Positions 1-11,841 are shown, numbered from the stretch's first letter. The stretch is DNA of 64,000 nt from Adiantum capillus-veneris (GCA_014529385.2 CM043949.1:112797977-112861976); one strand, 5' to 3'. Notes: generated by a model from the letters alone, not told the origin. Numbers and translations: made by a program.

Positions 1-287
1 CTGGGGCAATGGGAATGCGCAATATGCCGAGCATGTAACACACTGCCAACAGGTAGAGCTACCACCAAGCAACGCCACAAGAAAACACGTTCCTTCAAAG
101 GGAGATGACTCTGCCAAATGCGAGACAATGTGTGTTGCCACCACAAGGATGACTCGGAAAGTGACCACAGCTGGTTACCCTGATGCACAATCCATACATC
201 AGACACACTGTACTCATAATGACCCAAATCAGCCTTCTCTCTTTCTCATATCGATTTTGGGCGTCTTTGTTGATGTGTCCTTCTGAA
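1..287. other. unassigned left-edge sequence
   Basis: I see no recognisable coding region, terminal repeat or RNA gene here. Open frames are short and have no familiar motif. It may be the left part of the dispersed repeat that becomes recognisable from about 288. Confidence 0.4.
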
Positions 288-605
288 GGCTCTCTTGGAC
301 ACATGTCCACTTTGTGTATTCTGGTTTAATTCCCTAGTACCCACCAACTTATAAAGTCTCGCTGAGGGGCCTAAACGACTTTAACTGAGCCTAGTCACTC
401 CTTTACTGGTCAAATTTCAGCGCCGATCGGTCCAACCATCTCATGGCTGCCTGGCCTTGACTCCTCCGGGGGAAACTCTCGGCCAACGGCCGTTTCACAA
501 TGGCCATGCAATATCAAGGCATTTGTGATTTGAAAAAGAGGGTCTCAAAAATTAAATAAAAATCAAGGGAAGGAAACCAACAAATAAGGTTAGTATTTGT
601 CACAG
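288..605 (+). repeat. dispersed repeat, copy A
   Basis: About 310 bp that matches a second locus in the window, 36885-37033 plus 39784-39960, by eye. Shared blocks include 'gtttaatt.cctagtacc', 'gccgatcgg.ccaacc' and 'aatcaagggaaggaaacc'. Copy B is uninterrupted apart from the gag-only element inserted at CAACC. The family is not recognised. No coding frame or clear terminal repeat is visible, so it may be part of an LTR or a non-coding transposon segment. Confidence 0.7.
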
Positions 606-612
606 TCTCGTA

Positions 613-715
613 ACACTTTTTTTGTACCCAAACATGGTTTCAGATTAACCAGTTTGTAACGGATTGGTCTCATGGGTCATTTTGGCCTTTTGAAGATGTT
701 TACATATCATTTCAT

Positions 716-719
<4 letters not shown>
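613..719 (+). mobile_element. LINE 3' tail fragment (tail copy 1)
   Basis: The end of this segment matches the 3' tails of the LINE copies at 55952-56022, 57105-57165 and 57318-57382: 'ggtctcat.ggtcatttt' then 'ggccttttgaaga', then an ATTTCATT-type end that runs straight into a (TC)n tract. Only the tail is present, so this is a strongly 5'-truncated copy or the remnant of one. Confidence 0.7.

Positions 720-772
<53 letters not shown>
720..772. repeat. (TC)n microsatellite, 53 bp
   Basis: Uninterrupted TC dinucleotides. It lies between the LINE tail on its left and the 5' end of the next LINE copy on its right, the arrangement seen repeatedly in this window. Confidence 0.97.
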
Positions 773-775
<3 letters not shown>

Positions 776-994
776 CAGCCGTTTTTTACCTAGTAGGCAA
801 TAGTTCACTCTTTTGGTCATGATTTCTTCATCCAAACTCCAATTCTGGTGATATATAGCCTCAATTGAAGAGCATGACGTACGCATTGATGTAAAAACAA
901 AAAATAATCAGAGTTATAATAGGCTTTTTTGCAGCAGCATTTATGAAGTGAATACATTCGGGAAAGTTGACTCTCATCTCTTATTTTACATACA

Positions 995-1408
995 ATGTCT
1001 TCTGGCACTCGCAAGGGTTCTTCTTCAACAAGGTCCACAACCATTGTGAAAAATGATCCAAAATCCCCTAAATGTGGAGATAGCAACACAACCACTCAAC
1101 CAACCAACATCAAAAACCATGATCATGGCATACTTGGTACAGTTGCAAGAGACCATAAACAACCAAGGACTTACGGGCTTGCAATGGAGAATGGCACGCT
1201 AAGGGTCCTTGTGGTTGAAAATGAGAATCTCAAGAGGACATTTAAGATGCAAACAACACGTTTGTGCAACTTAGAAGAGGAAGTCAAGGAATATAAACAC
1301 TCTCTTGTGAACTTGAATGCTTTGAAGGAGAGCATGAGCAAAGTAGAGCATGACCATGTATTGGAAGAAAAGAAATTTGACACTATGAACCGGGATGTAT
1401 GCACATGA
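995..1408 (+). pseudogene. LINE ORF1 N-terminal part (coiled coil)
   Basis: Open frame of 137 codons. The first 60 residues are Ser/Thr/Asn-rich and probably disordered. Residues 70-130 have the heptad pattern of a coiled coil. The frame changes near 1400, and the next part (1399-1737) carries the SWADI and DIVIRG motifs typical of the RNA-binding half of LINE ORF1 proteins. Assignment rests on this motif order and on lying in a LINE whose RT is at 10172-15850. Confidence 0.6.
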
Positions 1409-1737
1409 AAAATGTATGCACAAGCAAGTCTTGGGCTGATATATGTGGTAGCAATGTGGTTCCCAATTCCTCCCTCATGCAAGCTATGGCTCAAACAAAG
1501 AATGTTGAGAATGTGGATGTAGAGCAGTTGAAGGAACGGGAGCGGCGTTCCAAAGATATTGTTATTCGTGGAATTAGTGAAAATTCCTTCTCGTCATTGT
1601 TATCAAAGATTTTTTCAAAACCGACTTTGACATGTCATGAGTTATGGTTTACAGAGCACATCGAGTGGGTAAGCAAGGAGCTCCTCGCTCAGGAGAACGG
1701 CCAATTGTATACACCATGCCGGATGAGACATCCTTGA
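1399..1737 (+). pseudogene. LINE ORF1 continuation (RNA-binding part)
   Basis: In a different frame from the segment before it. It contains SWADI near residue 11 and ERERRSKDIVIRGI near residue 47. The latter resembles the R-x-N-I-V-I-x-G-L strand of ORF1 RRM-like domains. It runs towards the gypsy insertion at 1785, so the C-terminal half is not here. The related fragment at 52146-52523 shows what such a C-terminal half looks like. Confidence 0.55.
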
Positions 1738-1784
1738 TAATTGAACAGACCATCCTTGATGAGGAGCAAGCGGGTTGAGAGGTT

Positions 1785-2350
1785 TGTAGCAAGGCTACAG
1801 TGTCACGTGCATTGGACAGGCAGTTAGTTGTAGTTGGGCTAGGGTTCATATTGGACGGACTTTCGCCTAGGCAGTAACACGTGGCAAGCATACGGGTGGT
1901 GGTCTAGCCGACGCGGGGCCATACCATAGTTAGAGATAGACTTAGCTGAATTGGATATTTGTGAGCCGTTGGTGGCTATTTATGGTTGTATATATCCATA
2001 GCTGTTGGGCGTTATTAGTATTATCATCTACTATGTGTGGTCATTCGTCTTGAGCCTAGCATCTTGAGTTCATGCACAACACGTCTGCACTATCCCTGCA
2101 CAGTTGAGCCTCGACACCCCTAGTGTACCCGTAGTTATGTGCTAGAGCTAAGTGTGCTGCCATGCCAGAGTCTGTATTGGTTTCCTTGAGTTAGTCGATG
2201 TTCATGCTGTTCAAGTTCCACTGCTGAGTCTTGGTGTTGTTGTTTTATTATTCATTGTCTTCCGTGTTTTCATTCTATGGAGTGAGATCTCACGCACATT
2301 GCATTGAGGAGCACCCACTGTAGAGATCACGACACATTATCTCCGCTATA
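1785..2350 (+). repeat. 5' LTR of gypsy family A
   Basis: Starts TGTAGCAAGGCTACAG, itself a short inverted repeat, and ends CTCCGCTATA. It matches the LTR at 9196-9792 and, in reverse orientation, the solo LTR at 48327-48889, whose sharper ends (TGTAGCGG and GCTACA) support these limits. Confidence 0.88.
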
Positions 2351-2628
2351 GATGCTCTCATTTTTGGCACACCCGGTGGAACCTCAACTAAAGTCTCACT
2401 CCGTCGAAAGTCGATGGAGGAGCTACTTGGTTAAAGCTCTCTGTATTGGTCGGTTGGTTTCAATTGGGTTGGGCCTGCTTCAGCTTGGTCCAGTCTAGTT
2501 TCACCTCAACCTACTTAGCTCTAGACCTGCTTGTCTAGTCTCTTGTCCTGGTCTAGTAGTCTCTCGGTATGGTCTAGTCCTCTCTCGTCCAGGTCTAGAC
2601 AAGTAGTCTAGTCACTTGCCCTGGTCTA

Positions 2629-4470
2629 GTGGAGTCTGGACCACTGTTCAGTAAGTTAAAGGTCTTCGTGTCCAAAGCTTGGGGTGGCTTTTGGTTACCG
2701 CATGACACAAGGCAGTCAAAAGAGCGACACAACCCACTACTAAGTCCTTTGAAGTACTACCACAGAAAGCGTCAACCCTTCGTGCCAGGTAGAAGTCCAC
2801 CAACCCCATTACCCCTACCTTCCCCCGCAGCTACCTCCATTCACTCAACCAGTTCCACACTTCCCCAGTTACCCCCCTCAGTAAAGTTCTCACCCACTGT
2901 GTTACAGCAAGCTCTTGAGAAACAGGCTCCTGCACAGACAGCCATAGAGGAGCTCACAAGCGTTCTGGCTAAGGTGAATATCAAGTTTCCGACTTACAAG
3001 GGTCTCTCCAACGAGGATGCCAACGACCATGCCCGGAGATTTGTTTCCCTCTGTAGGGGTCGTGGTCCAAACCGAGAAGACGCCTACTTATTACTCTTCC
3101 CATCCACCTTGGATGGCTTAGCAGACAAATGGTATACTCAGTTTGCAGAAAACCACTTTACTACTTGGGCCACATTAAGACAACAATTCTATGAAGCTTT
3201 CAAACGAGGGGACTTCCAAGAGAAGGTTTTGGATGAGTTGGCCAACCTAATGCTCCAGCCCAAAGAGATTTTTTACAGAGCTCATGACCAGCACAAAGTC
3301 TCTGGTCGCCAAGCTTCCTCAGCAACCAGGTGAATTCATGGTTAAAACATGGGTGGAGTAAGATCTTTCCAAAACGTCTCAGCAAAAACTCCGAGAGTCT
3401 CCGACTTGACGCGACTCTGGAGGAGTTTGTCGCAACTGCTACTCGGATAGGAGCTAGGAAGCTGTTCACTGACTCTCCTCAGGTAGAGACCACCTCAGTA
3501 TTTTTAGAAAGTCTCTCTGATCCTTTAACCTCTTTACGCAGAGAACTAGAAGCCCTGAAGTTACAACGAGCTCTTCAAGAGGAGAGATCGTTCTCTCTTT
3601 GGCAGGAGAAGCTTCCACATCAAGAAGCTTTGGACAATATCAAGCGCGAGCTGGAGGAGCACAAAGCTTACCAGGAGACTAAAGCTATGGTTTGGTGTAC
3701 CTTGTGAAGTTCTCCCGAGCATCCTCCGCAGGAATGCCCGCTCCGAACTTATTGTCACTTCTATGAGAAGTCCGGCCATGATGACAAGGAGTGCTACTAT
3801 CTGAAGGGACTACGACAATTACAACAGAGCTTCAACAAGGCATGGCTCCTGCATCCCATATGGTTTCTCCTTATGGTCAACCAAACCAAATGCCACCCTT
3901 TGCTGAACCCCCCTCCTATGCCAGTTATGCAAGGTATGCAAAGCACCTTCCCGTCTCAAAGTTTTTATCATGCTAGTGTCCCCTCAAAGGTCCTCAGAGC
4001 TTTTACACCTCAGCTGCAAACCCTATGCAACAAGAGCAAAGACCACCTCTTCCCCCACCTCGCTCGTCCAATCGCCCCTTTATGCTATAAGTTTGGGGAG
4101 TATGGACATTACCAAAGTAAGTGTCCCCTACCTGAAGAATCTCCGCCTTGCCGCCATTGCCGCGAGGCCAAAGATCATTACAATGAAGATTGCCAAAGCA
4201 ACGGGCATCCACGTCTTCGAACCCGAGTCTAAACCAACAAGTGTTCACATTTCCAAAGATCAACGTGATTGTGGTAAGCACCATTCCTCAACCATCACCT
4301 GCTATACATGTGGTTATCCCTAAGGATAAGGCACAACAAGTGGAGGAGCCCACTGGTGTGCTCACTAAGGCACAACAAGCAGCCCTAGGCCTTAGTCTTC
4401 CTGAAGGTCCAACTCTTCCAGTTCCTCATCGACAACGTTGTCCATCTGCAACATCTGACTAGCCATCCCT
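2629..4470 (+). pseudogene. gag region of gypsy A (fossil)
   Basis: A Pro/Ser-rich N-terminus is followed by a retrotransposon gag core (ITSVLAKVNIKFPTYKG-like, then a 'LADKWYTQF...F' block) at about 2900-3230, a coiled Glu/Leu-rich stretch near 3540-3690, and cysteine/histidine clusters at about 3735-3800 and 4080-4200 that look like zinc knuckles. Gag forms the virus-like particle. It is spread over several frames and is broken. A related gag remnant lies at 42230-43300. Confidence 0.7.
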
Positions 4471-4799
4471 TGGTGCCACCTGACTGACCTCTACGCTATC
4501 TGAGATTGATGGGGCGTTCTTGGAAGCAATCGCTCACTTGCAGCAGCTCAAAGTCCCAGAGCAAGTCTTGCCCAAAAGTGAGAAGCATACAACAGAGACT
4601 ATATTGAAGAACACCTTTCAAAAAGTCTCCCTTTACGACATGCTCAAGCTGGATACAAATCTTCGAAGTGACACTCTCACAGTCATTCAATCTCTGTACC
4701 CCTGTGGAGGGTCTTGTGGCGGGCACCTACCAGCGCAACCCTCTGAGTCTTATATGATTTCATATCCCTCTGCCCCTCACTGATTACAAGAGTCTCTGT

Positions 4800-5192
4800 C
4801 TAACTATGTCTATTCGGGGACAAAAAATTTCATGTGTTATAGTTGATGGGGGATCTGGCATCAATCTTATGCCTGAATTCACTATGATGGCTTTAGGCCT
4901 GCAACCAACCCGCCCAGCTCCCTTCACATTTACATTGGCCGACTAGAGGACAGTCTACCCAATGGGCATAGTGGACAAGGTGCCTCTGAAGGTACAAGAC
5001 TTCACCTTTAGCTTGGACTTTATTGTGGTTCGTCTTTCCCAAGTTGATGGCGGATTTCCTTTGCTCATTGGTAGACCATGGTTGCGCCACACTAAAGCAC
5101 TTCATGACTGGGGAAATGATGCTATGTGGATAAATACTCCAAGTGCCCCAATGAAACCCATTCACCTTGAAGGTGTGGTATGGATCCAGTAG
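4800..5192 (+). pseudogene. aspartic protease region of gypsy A (fossil)
   Basis: An IVDGGSGINLMP block near 4840 corresponds to the active-site loop of retroviral-type aspartic proteases in plant gypsy elements. About 200 bp on, a PLLIGRPWLR segment matches the usual GRPWL block near the end of that domain. The domain normally cuts the Gag-Pol polyprotein. Broken. Confidence 0.65.
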
Positions 5193-5309
5193 CTCATCAT
5201 AGTTCTTTGTCAGTGGAGTCAAACCCCGAGTTGGAGCAGCCTACCTCACCCGACGGGTTGGACGACAACCTATTGCAATGGTTGGAGGCTGCCATGTCTA
5301 TGCCATGCT

Positions 5310-6113
5310 ATGCAGTCTGTATCCAACCCTTGCCTGAGGATCCACAGGTGCAAGGAGGCACATTTGAAGCTCAATCGGAACAAATGTCATTTTTTGGTCA
5401 CTGAAGGTACACTGTTAGGCCATGTGGTGTCTACTGAAGGGTTAGCGCCTGACCCAGAGAAGATAGTCACCATCTTGAAGTTGTCTCCTCCCATCAATCC
5501 AAAAGGTGTTTAGAGCTTTGTAGGCTACACAGGCTATCATCACAGGTTCATCCGCATGTATGCACAAGTAGCCTAACCGTTGACCCGGCTCACCAATGCT
5601 ACTGTACCCTTTCAATGGTCAATGCATACCTTAAAAAAGGCCTAACTGAAGCACCTATTCTAGTTGCCCCCGATTGGTCTCTTCCATTTCATGTGCATAC
5701 AGATGCCAGTCAATTAGCTGTGGGTACTCAATTAGCTATGGGTACTGTGCTGACTCAACCTAGCAAGGAGTTCAACCTGGATAGGCTTGTGCACTATGCA
5801 AGTCGACTGCTCACTAGAGCAGAGCGCAACTACAGCACGACAGAAAGGGAAGGTTTGGCTATTGTTTATGCTTCACAAAAAATTCGTCACTATTTCCTAG
5901 GGGTCCACTTCACAATTATTACTGATCACCATGCCCTGCGCTATCTGCTTAATATGCCACAAGTTGCAGGTCGAGTATGGTGGTGGCTACTCTTATCTAA
6001 AGAGTTTGATTTCTAAGTGGTTCTTCGTCTCGACAAGCATCATGTCATTGCTAACCACCTCTCTCGCATTCCAACAGGTGAAGAAGCCACAGGGATTGCG
6101 GATGACTTTCTAG
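5310..6113 (+). pseudogene. RT C-terminus and RNase H of gypsy A (fossil)
   Basis: LKLNRNKCHF...TLLGHVVS near 5355-5430 is the thumb-proximal end of a gypsy RT. HTDASQLAVG near 5695 and the NYSTTEREGLAIVYA block near 5830 are the RNase H signature, followed by HYFLG..F.IITDHHALRYLL. Most of the catalytic RT core is not recognisable. Broken. Confidence 0.75.
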
Positions 6114-6162
6114 ATAGCAATCTCTTTAAAGTGGATCAACTCCGAAATGGTACAGCGATGTC

Positions 6163-7026
6163 TTGCATTTACTATCCACTGGCCTGTACCTAGAGAATGC
6201 ATCTCCACTACAAAAGAGAAGATTGTTGTTGAAGTCTAAGCCATTCACTCTGATTGGAGGCCAACTCTACAAGTTGGGACCAGATGGTGTTCTAAGGTGG
6301 TGTGTCTCCCCTCATGAAGTTGAGCATATTCTGGAGGATGCCCACAATGGTCCCAGTGGTGGCCATTATCCTGGTCACATCACCGCCCAGAAAATTTTAC
6401 AGAGTGGTCTATGGTGGCCTTATGTTTTTCGGGATGCAATAGTACATGCCAAAATTTGTGATGTTTGTCAGTGCTGTGGTCCGAAGCCAAGTAAACAATC
6501 CAACCGTCCTCTTCAGGTCTCCATCGCATGGTTAACATTTGAGAGATGGGGCTTGGACTTTGTGGATCCAATTTCTTCTCCGGCTCAACCACGTAATCGG
6601 AAGTATCTGCTAGTGGCTACAGACTATGCAACCAAGTGGGCAGAGGTATTAACAACAATTGAGTTTTTGTATGAAAATATATTATACAGGTTTGGATGTC
6701 CCTTAGAGATCACCAGTGACTGGGGAAATCACTTTGTCAACGAGATGATTTCAACTTTGCTGGCCAACTACAAAAATTTTCATCGCAAATCTTGTGCTTA
6801 TTACACTAGAGCCAATGGGCAAGCCGAGAGCACAAACAAGGTTTTGATCGCGCTTCTGCGGAAAGCATGCCATCTCCGTCCGACGTCTTCGGCTCAAGCT
6901 ATCCACGACACCCTCTGGGCATACCGCACTTCCTTCAAGGCCACAATGAATCACACGCCATTTCAACTCGCCTTCGGCTTGGAAGCCATAGCTCCATTGA
7001 GTTCAACTCAAGATCCCCTCGAGTAG
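6163..7026 (+). pseudogene. integrase region of gypsy A (fossil)
   Basis: An open stretch of 287 codons covers the H2C2 zinc-binding region (H near GGHYPGH, CDVCQCC near 6460), the catalytic core (WGLDFVDPI near 6548, TDYATKWAE near 6620, and the ANGQAES...LI segment near 6810) and the start of the C-terminal part with WAYRTSFKATMNHTPFQLAFG. This is the gypsy DDE integrase layout. Further degenerate C-terminal sequence continues to about 7360. The element is broken overall. Confidence 0.8.
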
Positions 7027-7399
7027 GCAGTCTGCGTGCCACTTGGGGTATAGAACCTGCCTCTGTCTCTCGTCTCTCCCTATTGGAAGAAAGCCGCAGA
7101 TTGGCTTCTCATGCTCTGCAGGCAAAGCAGCTTCGTCGCGAGGCATGGCATGATCGCCATCTCCGAAAGCCAAAAATAATGCAAGGATCACTAGTGCTCC
7201 TTTATCAAGCTCGATATCAGAAAAAGCCAAGAAGTTGGTCCCAACCTGGCAGGGGCCATAGGAGATTTTGCCATAGGGGACAGTTACAGTTATTGTCTCT
7301 GGAAGGTGTTCCCTTGCCGCTGGTAAATGGCTCTAGGATCAAATGCTACTACCCTTCGCCATAAGTCGCTATTCTCTCCCCACTTGTACTCCAACTTGC

Positions 7400-9195
7400 A
7401 ATGTGTCTTCTCCCTCACTCAGTCTGACGTTAGCCAACACCTTGTGCTCCCTACCACCCTGCCACCTATTCAGCTCACTTCTCTCATTTGTCTTCATCAT
7501 AGTCCTTGCCTCACCTTCATCTTTGACCCACTGTTAGACAATGTTCTTCCTAATGACTATGTTTATCTTCTGTCCCAAAAGTTCTTCAATTGATTCCCAT
7601 TTGTATACCGGTGTTCTTTCATTAAACAATCTCCTTCCATGGAACTTTCTCATGCAACCTTCTCATTATCAATTGGATTGTCCATTTCCCTTCTTGGTGT
7701 CCCTTTCTTTTCAAAAGATAGCTAGCCACAATTTTACTCTTAATGAAGGTCTTCATTTTGCATGTGGCATGTGGCATTAAGTTATGTTTGTAAGCCTTTG
7801 GGAACATAATTGTGTATGTTTAATTGCAAAAGACTTACAAAACCATCTATCTTCCTAGTCTAGACTCTATCCTCCCCAAAAGTCTGAGAGAACTTCCTCA
7901 TCAGGCCTTGAAATCATTAAAAAAAACAAGAAACAAAACGCCATCTCCCTGCTTAATTCCATTGACCTCTCGCCCCTACCTAACCCCCTCTCACCCCTCT
8001 CTAGTCTCTCGTCCATATCTAGTCCCTCGCCCCTACCCAACCCTCTCTCACCCCTACCTAGCCTCTCTACCCTACCCAACCCCCTTTCGCCCCTCTCTAG
8101 TCTCTCGCCCCTACCTAGCCTCTCGACCCTACCCAACACCCTCTCGTCCCTACCTAGTCTATCACCCTATCCAACCCCCTCTCGCCCCTCTCTACCTTCT
8201 CGCCCCTACCTAGTCTATCGCCCTTACCCCAACCTGTGCGACCCTCTCTACCTTCTCGCCCCTACCTACCCTCTCTCGACCATACCCAAGCCCTCGCCCC
8301 TATCTCCCTACCACTCGGTTCTTGGGCACCCCTAGTACTCTCAATGTCCCTCACCTTTCTCTATTGAACCGCTATCAACCAAGTCCCCCTCCCATATCTC
8401 GTTTCCACCACGCCCCTCGTCGCACTCCCCTCTCCCTCTCAGAACGCACCAGCAACCATATTCTAAATGATGCTCATCAAGATCTGTAAAAAAAATATGT
8501 ATGTTGCAAAGAGCGCAATTGCGGATAGAGACGCTACTATTTTTGCTTTGCGACACGCATTGCAAAAAAGTCTCAAATCATTGATGACCTTCGAGCTCAG
8601 ATGCAGGACTTCGAGAGATGCTACTCCACGGTGATATCGGATTTCAGGCTCCATTGAGTAGGGGATATGGCTGGAGAGGGCAGGGGATACAGGTACAGAC
8701 TCTTGTTGGGTATGCACAACCAGGTACTTCTATACATTTCATGGGACCCTCTACACAGACTCTTGCTCAACATTTTACCTACTATCCTCAAGGGTTTCAA
8801 TAGTCGGCTTCCTTACCACATATGCAATCGACATAGAGCATTCCTTGTGACGGCCTTATTGGTGCACACCGTCATGGCTGTGTTAGTAGACGGCCTCAGT
8901 ACACTTCACGCCAGGTGCTTCGATCTATTGCGCAACAGGGGGCTACTCCAATCACAGGGAGCCAGTTTGTCCAGAGCAGCAGAGTTCAACAGTAGCAACC
9001 TCCCACCATCGATTTGATAGCTCCTCCTCTAGAGGTGGATACTTCTGGTGCAACACTGGCGATGACTCTTTCTCTTGGGTGACAAGACCGCACTGCTCTG
9101 CTCAGCTTTCTTTTGTACATATAGTAACTTCTTGGTTCTCTTTGCAATATATTGTTCCTCTCACCGAGCAATGAGTGGTTTTGTGGCAGGCAACC
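7400..9195 (+). other. non-coding 3' spacer of gypsy A
   Basis: About 1.8 kb between integrase and the 3' LTR without a convincing protein. It holds the pyrimidine-rich minisatellite at 7965-8300. Around 8480-8640 a polar stretch could be a decayed coiled-coil ORF. Long 3' spacers with tandem repeats are known in Tat/Ogre-type gypsy elements. Confidence 0.55.
7965..8300 (+). repeat. degenerate pyrimidine-rich minisatellite
   Basis: Degenerate repeats built from blocks such as 'ctctcgcccctaccta', 'gcctctcgaccctaccc' and 'aaccccctctcgccc'. Spacing varies, and the strand is almost free of G. It lies in the 3' spacer of gypsy A. On the minus strand it reads as a GlyArgGlu-rich low-complexity frame, which I regard as spurious. 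Confidence 0.85.
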
Positions 9196-9792
9196 TGTAG
9201 CAAGGCTACAGTGTCACAGGCAGTGGACAGGCAGTTAGTTGCAGTTAGGCTACAGTTAGTTACAGTTAGGCTACAGTTCATACTGGACAGACTTTCGCTT
9301 TGGCAGTGACACGGGTAGGCATACGGATGGTGATCTAGCCGACGCGGGGCCAGACCATCACGACCACAGTTAGGAGATAGACTTAGTTGGATTGGATATT
9401 TGTGAGCCGTTGGTGGCTCTTTATGGTTGTATATATCCGTAGCTATTTGGAGTGATTAGTACTATCATCTACTATGTGTGGTCATTCGTTTTGAGCTTAG
9501 CATCTTGAGTTCATGCACAGCACGTGTGCACCATCCCTGCACAGTTAAGCCTCAACACCCCCATTGTACCAGTAAGTTCTGGATTGGAGCTGAGTGTACA
9601 GCCATACCAGAGTCTGTACTAGTTTCTTTGAGTTAGTCAATGTTCATGTTGTTCAGGTTCCACTGCTGAGTCTTGGTGTTGTCGTTCTGTTATTCATTGT
9701 CTTCTGTGTTTTCATTCTGTGGAGTGAGATCTCACGCACATTGCACTGAGAAGCACCCACTGTAGAGAGCACGACACATTATCTCCGCTATA
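9196..9792 (+). repeat. 3' LTR of gypsy family A
   Basis: Starts TGTAGCAAGGC, ends CTCCGCTATA, and matches 1785-2350 with roughly a tenth of positions different. It carries an extra short tandem duplication near 9240-9280 (gttaggctacagtta units) that is absent from the 5' LTR. Confidence 0.88.
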
Positions 9793-10647
9793 AGTTTTGG
9801 TAACTTGAGTCTTGTGGATATATACACACATTATAGGCAACTACATGAGCAACCAAATGTTGTAAAAATGTCTTTTTATGATTCACTCTCACGTATGCCC
9901 TCTTTTTTTAACTATTGAGGATGTATGCAGTGGGTTCAAAAAGTTGGCTACTCGCAAAGCAGAGATCTTCAAGGTATCAAGCCGAAAATGATTAAATAGA
10001 CGAGAAATTTTACACATGATTCGCTGTGTGATATGTTCAACCTTGAACTTCAACACAGTATCCCTTATGATTAGAGTACTAATTGGGTCAAGCCTTTGCA
10101 TAAAGGAGGAAATGTATAGAAGGTAAATAACTACCGGACTATAATGATTGGGTCTCTTATAGCAAAGTTGTTTGGGTGGGTGCATAATGGAGATAAAATT
10201 GAGTGATTGGGCTGAAGAGAATGGCAAGTGTGCAAAAGAACAAGCGGGTTTTCATCGACGCCATAGCACCATTGATCATCTTGTCACTCTTCGAGTTCTC
10301 ATGGAGAAAAGTCGGTTGATAGGTAAACGATTGTATTGTTGCTTTGTGGACTTCAAGAAAGCCTTTGTTATGATTCCACGTTACAATTTGTGGAGAAGGA
10401 TGGAAGAACTCCAAGTGCCAAGTGAGTTTATGGTTGCGGTTTTTCGAATCTACGAGAAGGTGGTATGTCAATTGTGCATGGGAAGAGAAATTTCAGAAAT
10501 TTGTGCAAGCACTATTGCCAATTGGGGTTAAACAAGGATGTCCGTTGTCGCCAACTCTCTTTGGTCTATGCATTGATCAATTGGAACAAATGGTACTTGA
10601 CTTTATGCAAAAAGAAGACATCGAAGAGGTCACTATTTGCAATGCGG
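9793..10647 (+). mobile_element. LINE copy 1, middle segment (start of RT)
   Basis: Continues the LINE interrupted at 1785. It holds the N-terminal RT: AEENGKCAKEQAGFHRRHSTIDHLVTLR at about 10213-10300, CCFVDFKKAFVMIPR at about 10340-10380, and GVKQGCPLSPTLFGLCID at about 10527-10580. A frameshift near 10470 separates the last block from the first two. RT copies the LINE RNA into DNA at the target. The region 9793-10170 aligns by eye with 18300-18560 of the second LINE. The segment ends at the GCGG target of the gag-only element. Confidence 0.85.
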
Positions 10648-11791
10648 TGTGAGCGGGATGAAAACACACACAGCGCCTCTATAACGACCCGACACACACT
10701 CTTGGAATGATACACACACACACTATGGGGCACCACTCGGCTTACACAACACACCTGGCCGAGACAGGGAGCACACCTCTGGAGTGAGAGGAGAGAGACT
10801 ATCCAGTTGCCCACTCCACACAGACACACACGCACACACACACCCACCCAAAAAACTCAGCTCAAAAGAGGAGAATTTCTGATGTTTAGATACAATTGAG
10901 CTTGGGCCAACACCAATGGGGCAAATAGCTTACACAATATTGAAGAAATACACCAGATACAACCACAAAGTTAAGCAGAGGCTTCACTCACCGGAGAAGA
11001 TTACACAAAAAAACAGCAGGAAAAGAGTGAGGAATTTGGCAAAATGGACAGCGCCATCGCGTCCGGAACGGCCCAAAACCCCAGTCTACAATGTCAAAGT
11101 GCTCAAATCCGACCTCGGATGAGCAGTTTATGGCCAAAACAGGCTCCAAAAACCCCAAAAACACACCTGCGGCTGTTCCTCCTCTCTTCTCCACGTTTTT
11201 TCTGGTCTTCTCTCTGTTTTTTCAGTTCCCGCACTTAGCTTTATTAGTTGGGCACCCTTGGCCTTTTAGTTGACCTCAAACGGACCCCGAACAGGCCAAA
11301 AACTGACCTCGCAGTGCATAGTTGTCACCTTTTTGCATTATCCGCACACCTGGCACTCAACTTTTCTCAATAATGCATCCCGCCACCACGTGAAGTGGCC
11401 CCAAAAATTGGTCCTCATGATGACCTTTCTGCATAAGTATCACAAGAAAACACCCACGTTGTGTCCGTACTTCTCCACGTGCAAGTATTGACCCCGTTCG
11501 ACCTCCTGACGCCACTAGATGCCATCTGACGCACCTGCTTACCTCATGTCGTCGGCCCGCGGATAGCTTCCTCGAGAAGTTTTACGCGCTACCAACTCCT
11601 CATTATTGTAGAAAAAACACACTGGTACTGGTAATAGTGAAAATCGATGCACTATGTACATGTTGTCCTACCTGCACACATGTGGGCCCCACGTAACCAC
11701 CTGGCTCTGAAAAATTGGCAATTCTTTATTTGATGCACCATGCATGGATATGTACATATGCACAATCTCTTACTCCAAAAAACTCCTGACA
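10648..11791 (-). repeat. 3' LTR of gag-only element at 10648-15533
   Basis: 1144 bp. Read on the minus strand it begins TGTCAGGAG and ends GCTCACA. It is almost identical to 14396-15533. A purine-rich stretch suitable as a plus-strand primer lies just inside it, at 11800-11815 (minus-strand reading GGGGGTGGGC). Confidence 0.95.
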
Positions 11792-11841
11792 TAATTTGCC
11801 CACCCCCTAGCCTGCTAGAGCATTCATGCTCAGCAGCAGCA

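Larger units (their letters stand above)
773..1784 (+). mobile_element. LINE copy 1, 5' segment (5' UTR and ORF1)
   Basis: First part of a LINE that resumes at 9793 and again at 15534. The 5' UTR starts right after the TC tract with 'gttttttacctagtag', and the same start follows the TC/GT tract at 17290. ORF1 begins at 995 (MSSGTRKG...) and shows a polar N-terminus, a predicted coiled coil (about residues 70-130, rich in E, K and L) and, after a frameshift near 1400, a segment with SWADI and ERRSKDIVIRGI. These resemble the coiled-coil and RRM-type motifs of LINE ORF1 proteins, which are RNA-binding chaperones. The segment ends at the insertion point of the gypsy element. ORF1 is broken by the frameshift and by that insertion. 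Confidence 0.75.
1785..9792 (+). mobile_element. degraded Ty3/gypsy LTR retrotransposon (family A), inserted in LINE copy 1
   Basis: Fossil of about 8.0 kb with two LTRs (1785-2350 and 9196-9792), a primer-site-like stretch (TTGGCACACCCGG, about 2363), gag, aspartic protease, remnants of reverse transcriptase, RNase H and integrase on the plus strand, and a long non-coding 3' part with a minisatellite. The long 3' spacer and this primer type recall the Tat/Ogre side of gypsy, which is inference. Flanking bases (AGGTT and AGTTT) are only an imperfect target duplication. LTRs differ by roughly a tenth, so it is old. It is clearly broken, with many breaks and a mostly missing RT. Confidence 0.88.

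Noticed and set aside
7867-8139. Gly-Arg-Glu-rich 90-codon frame on the minus strand
   Set aside because: It is the complement of the pyrimidine minisatellite and has the repeat's own periodicity.
7965-8300. Possible CRISPR-like array
   Set aside because: Units are degenerate and contiguous with no unique spacers. The surrounding DNA is a plant-type retrotransposon.
1780-9797. Clean 5-bp target duplication for gypsy A
   Set aside because: The flanks AGGTT and AGTTT match only partly, so I do not claim one.
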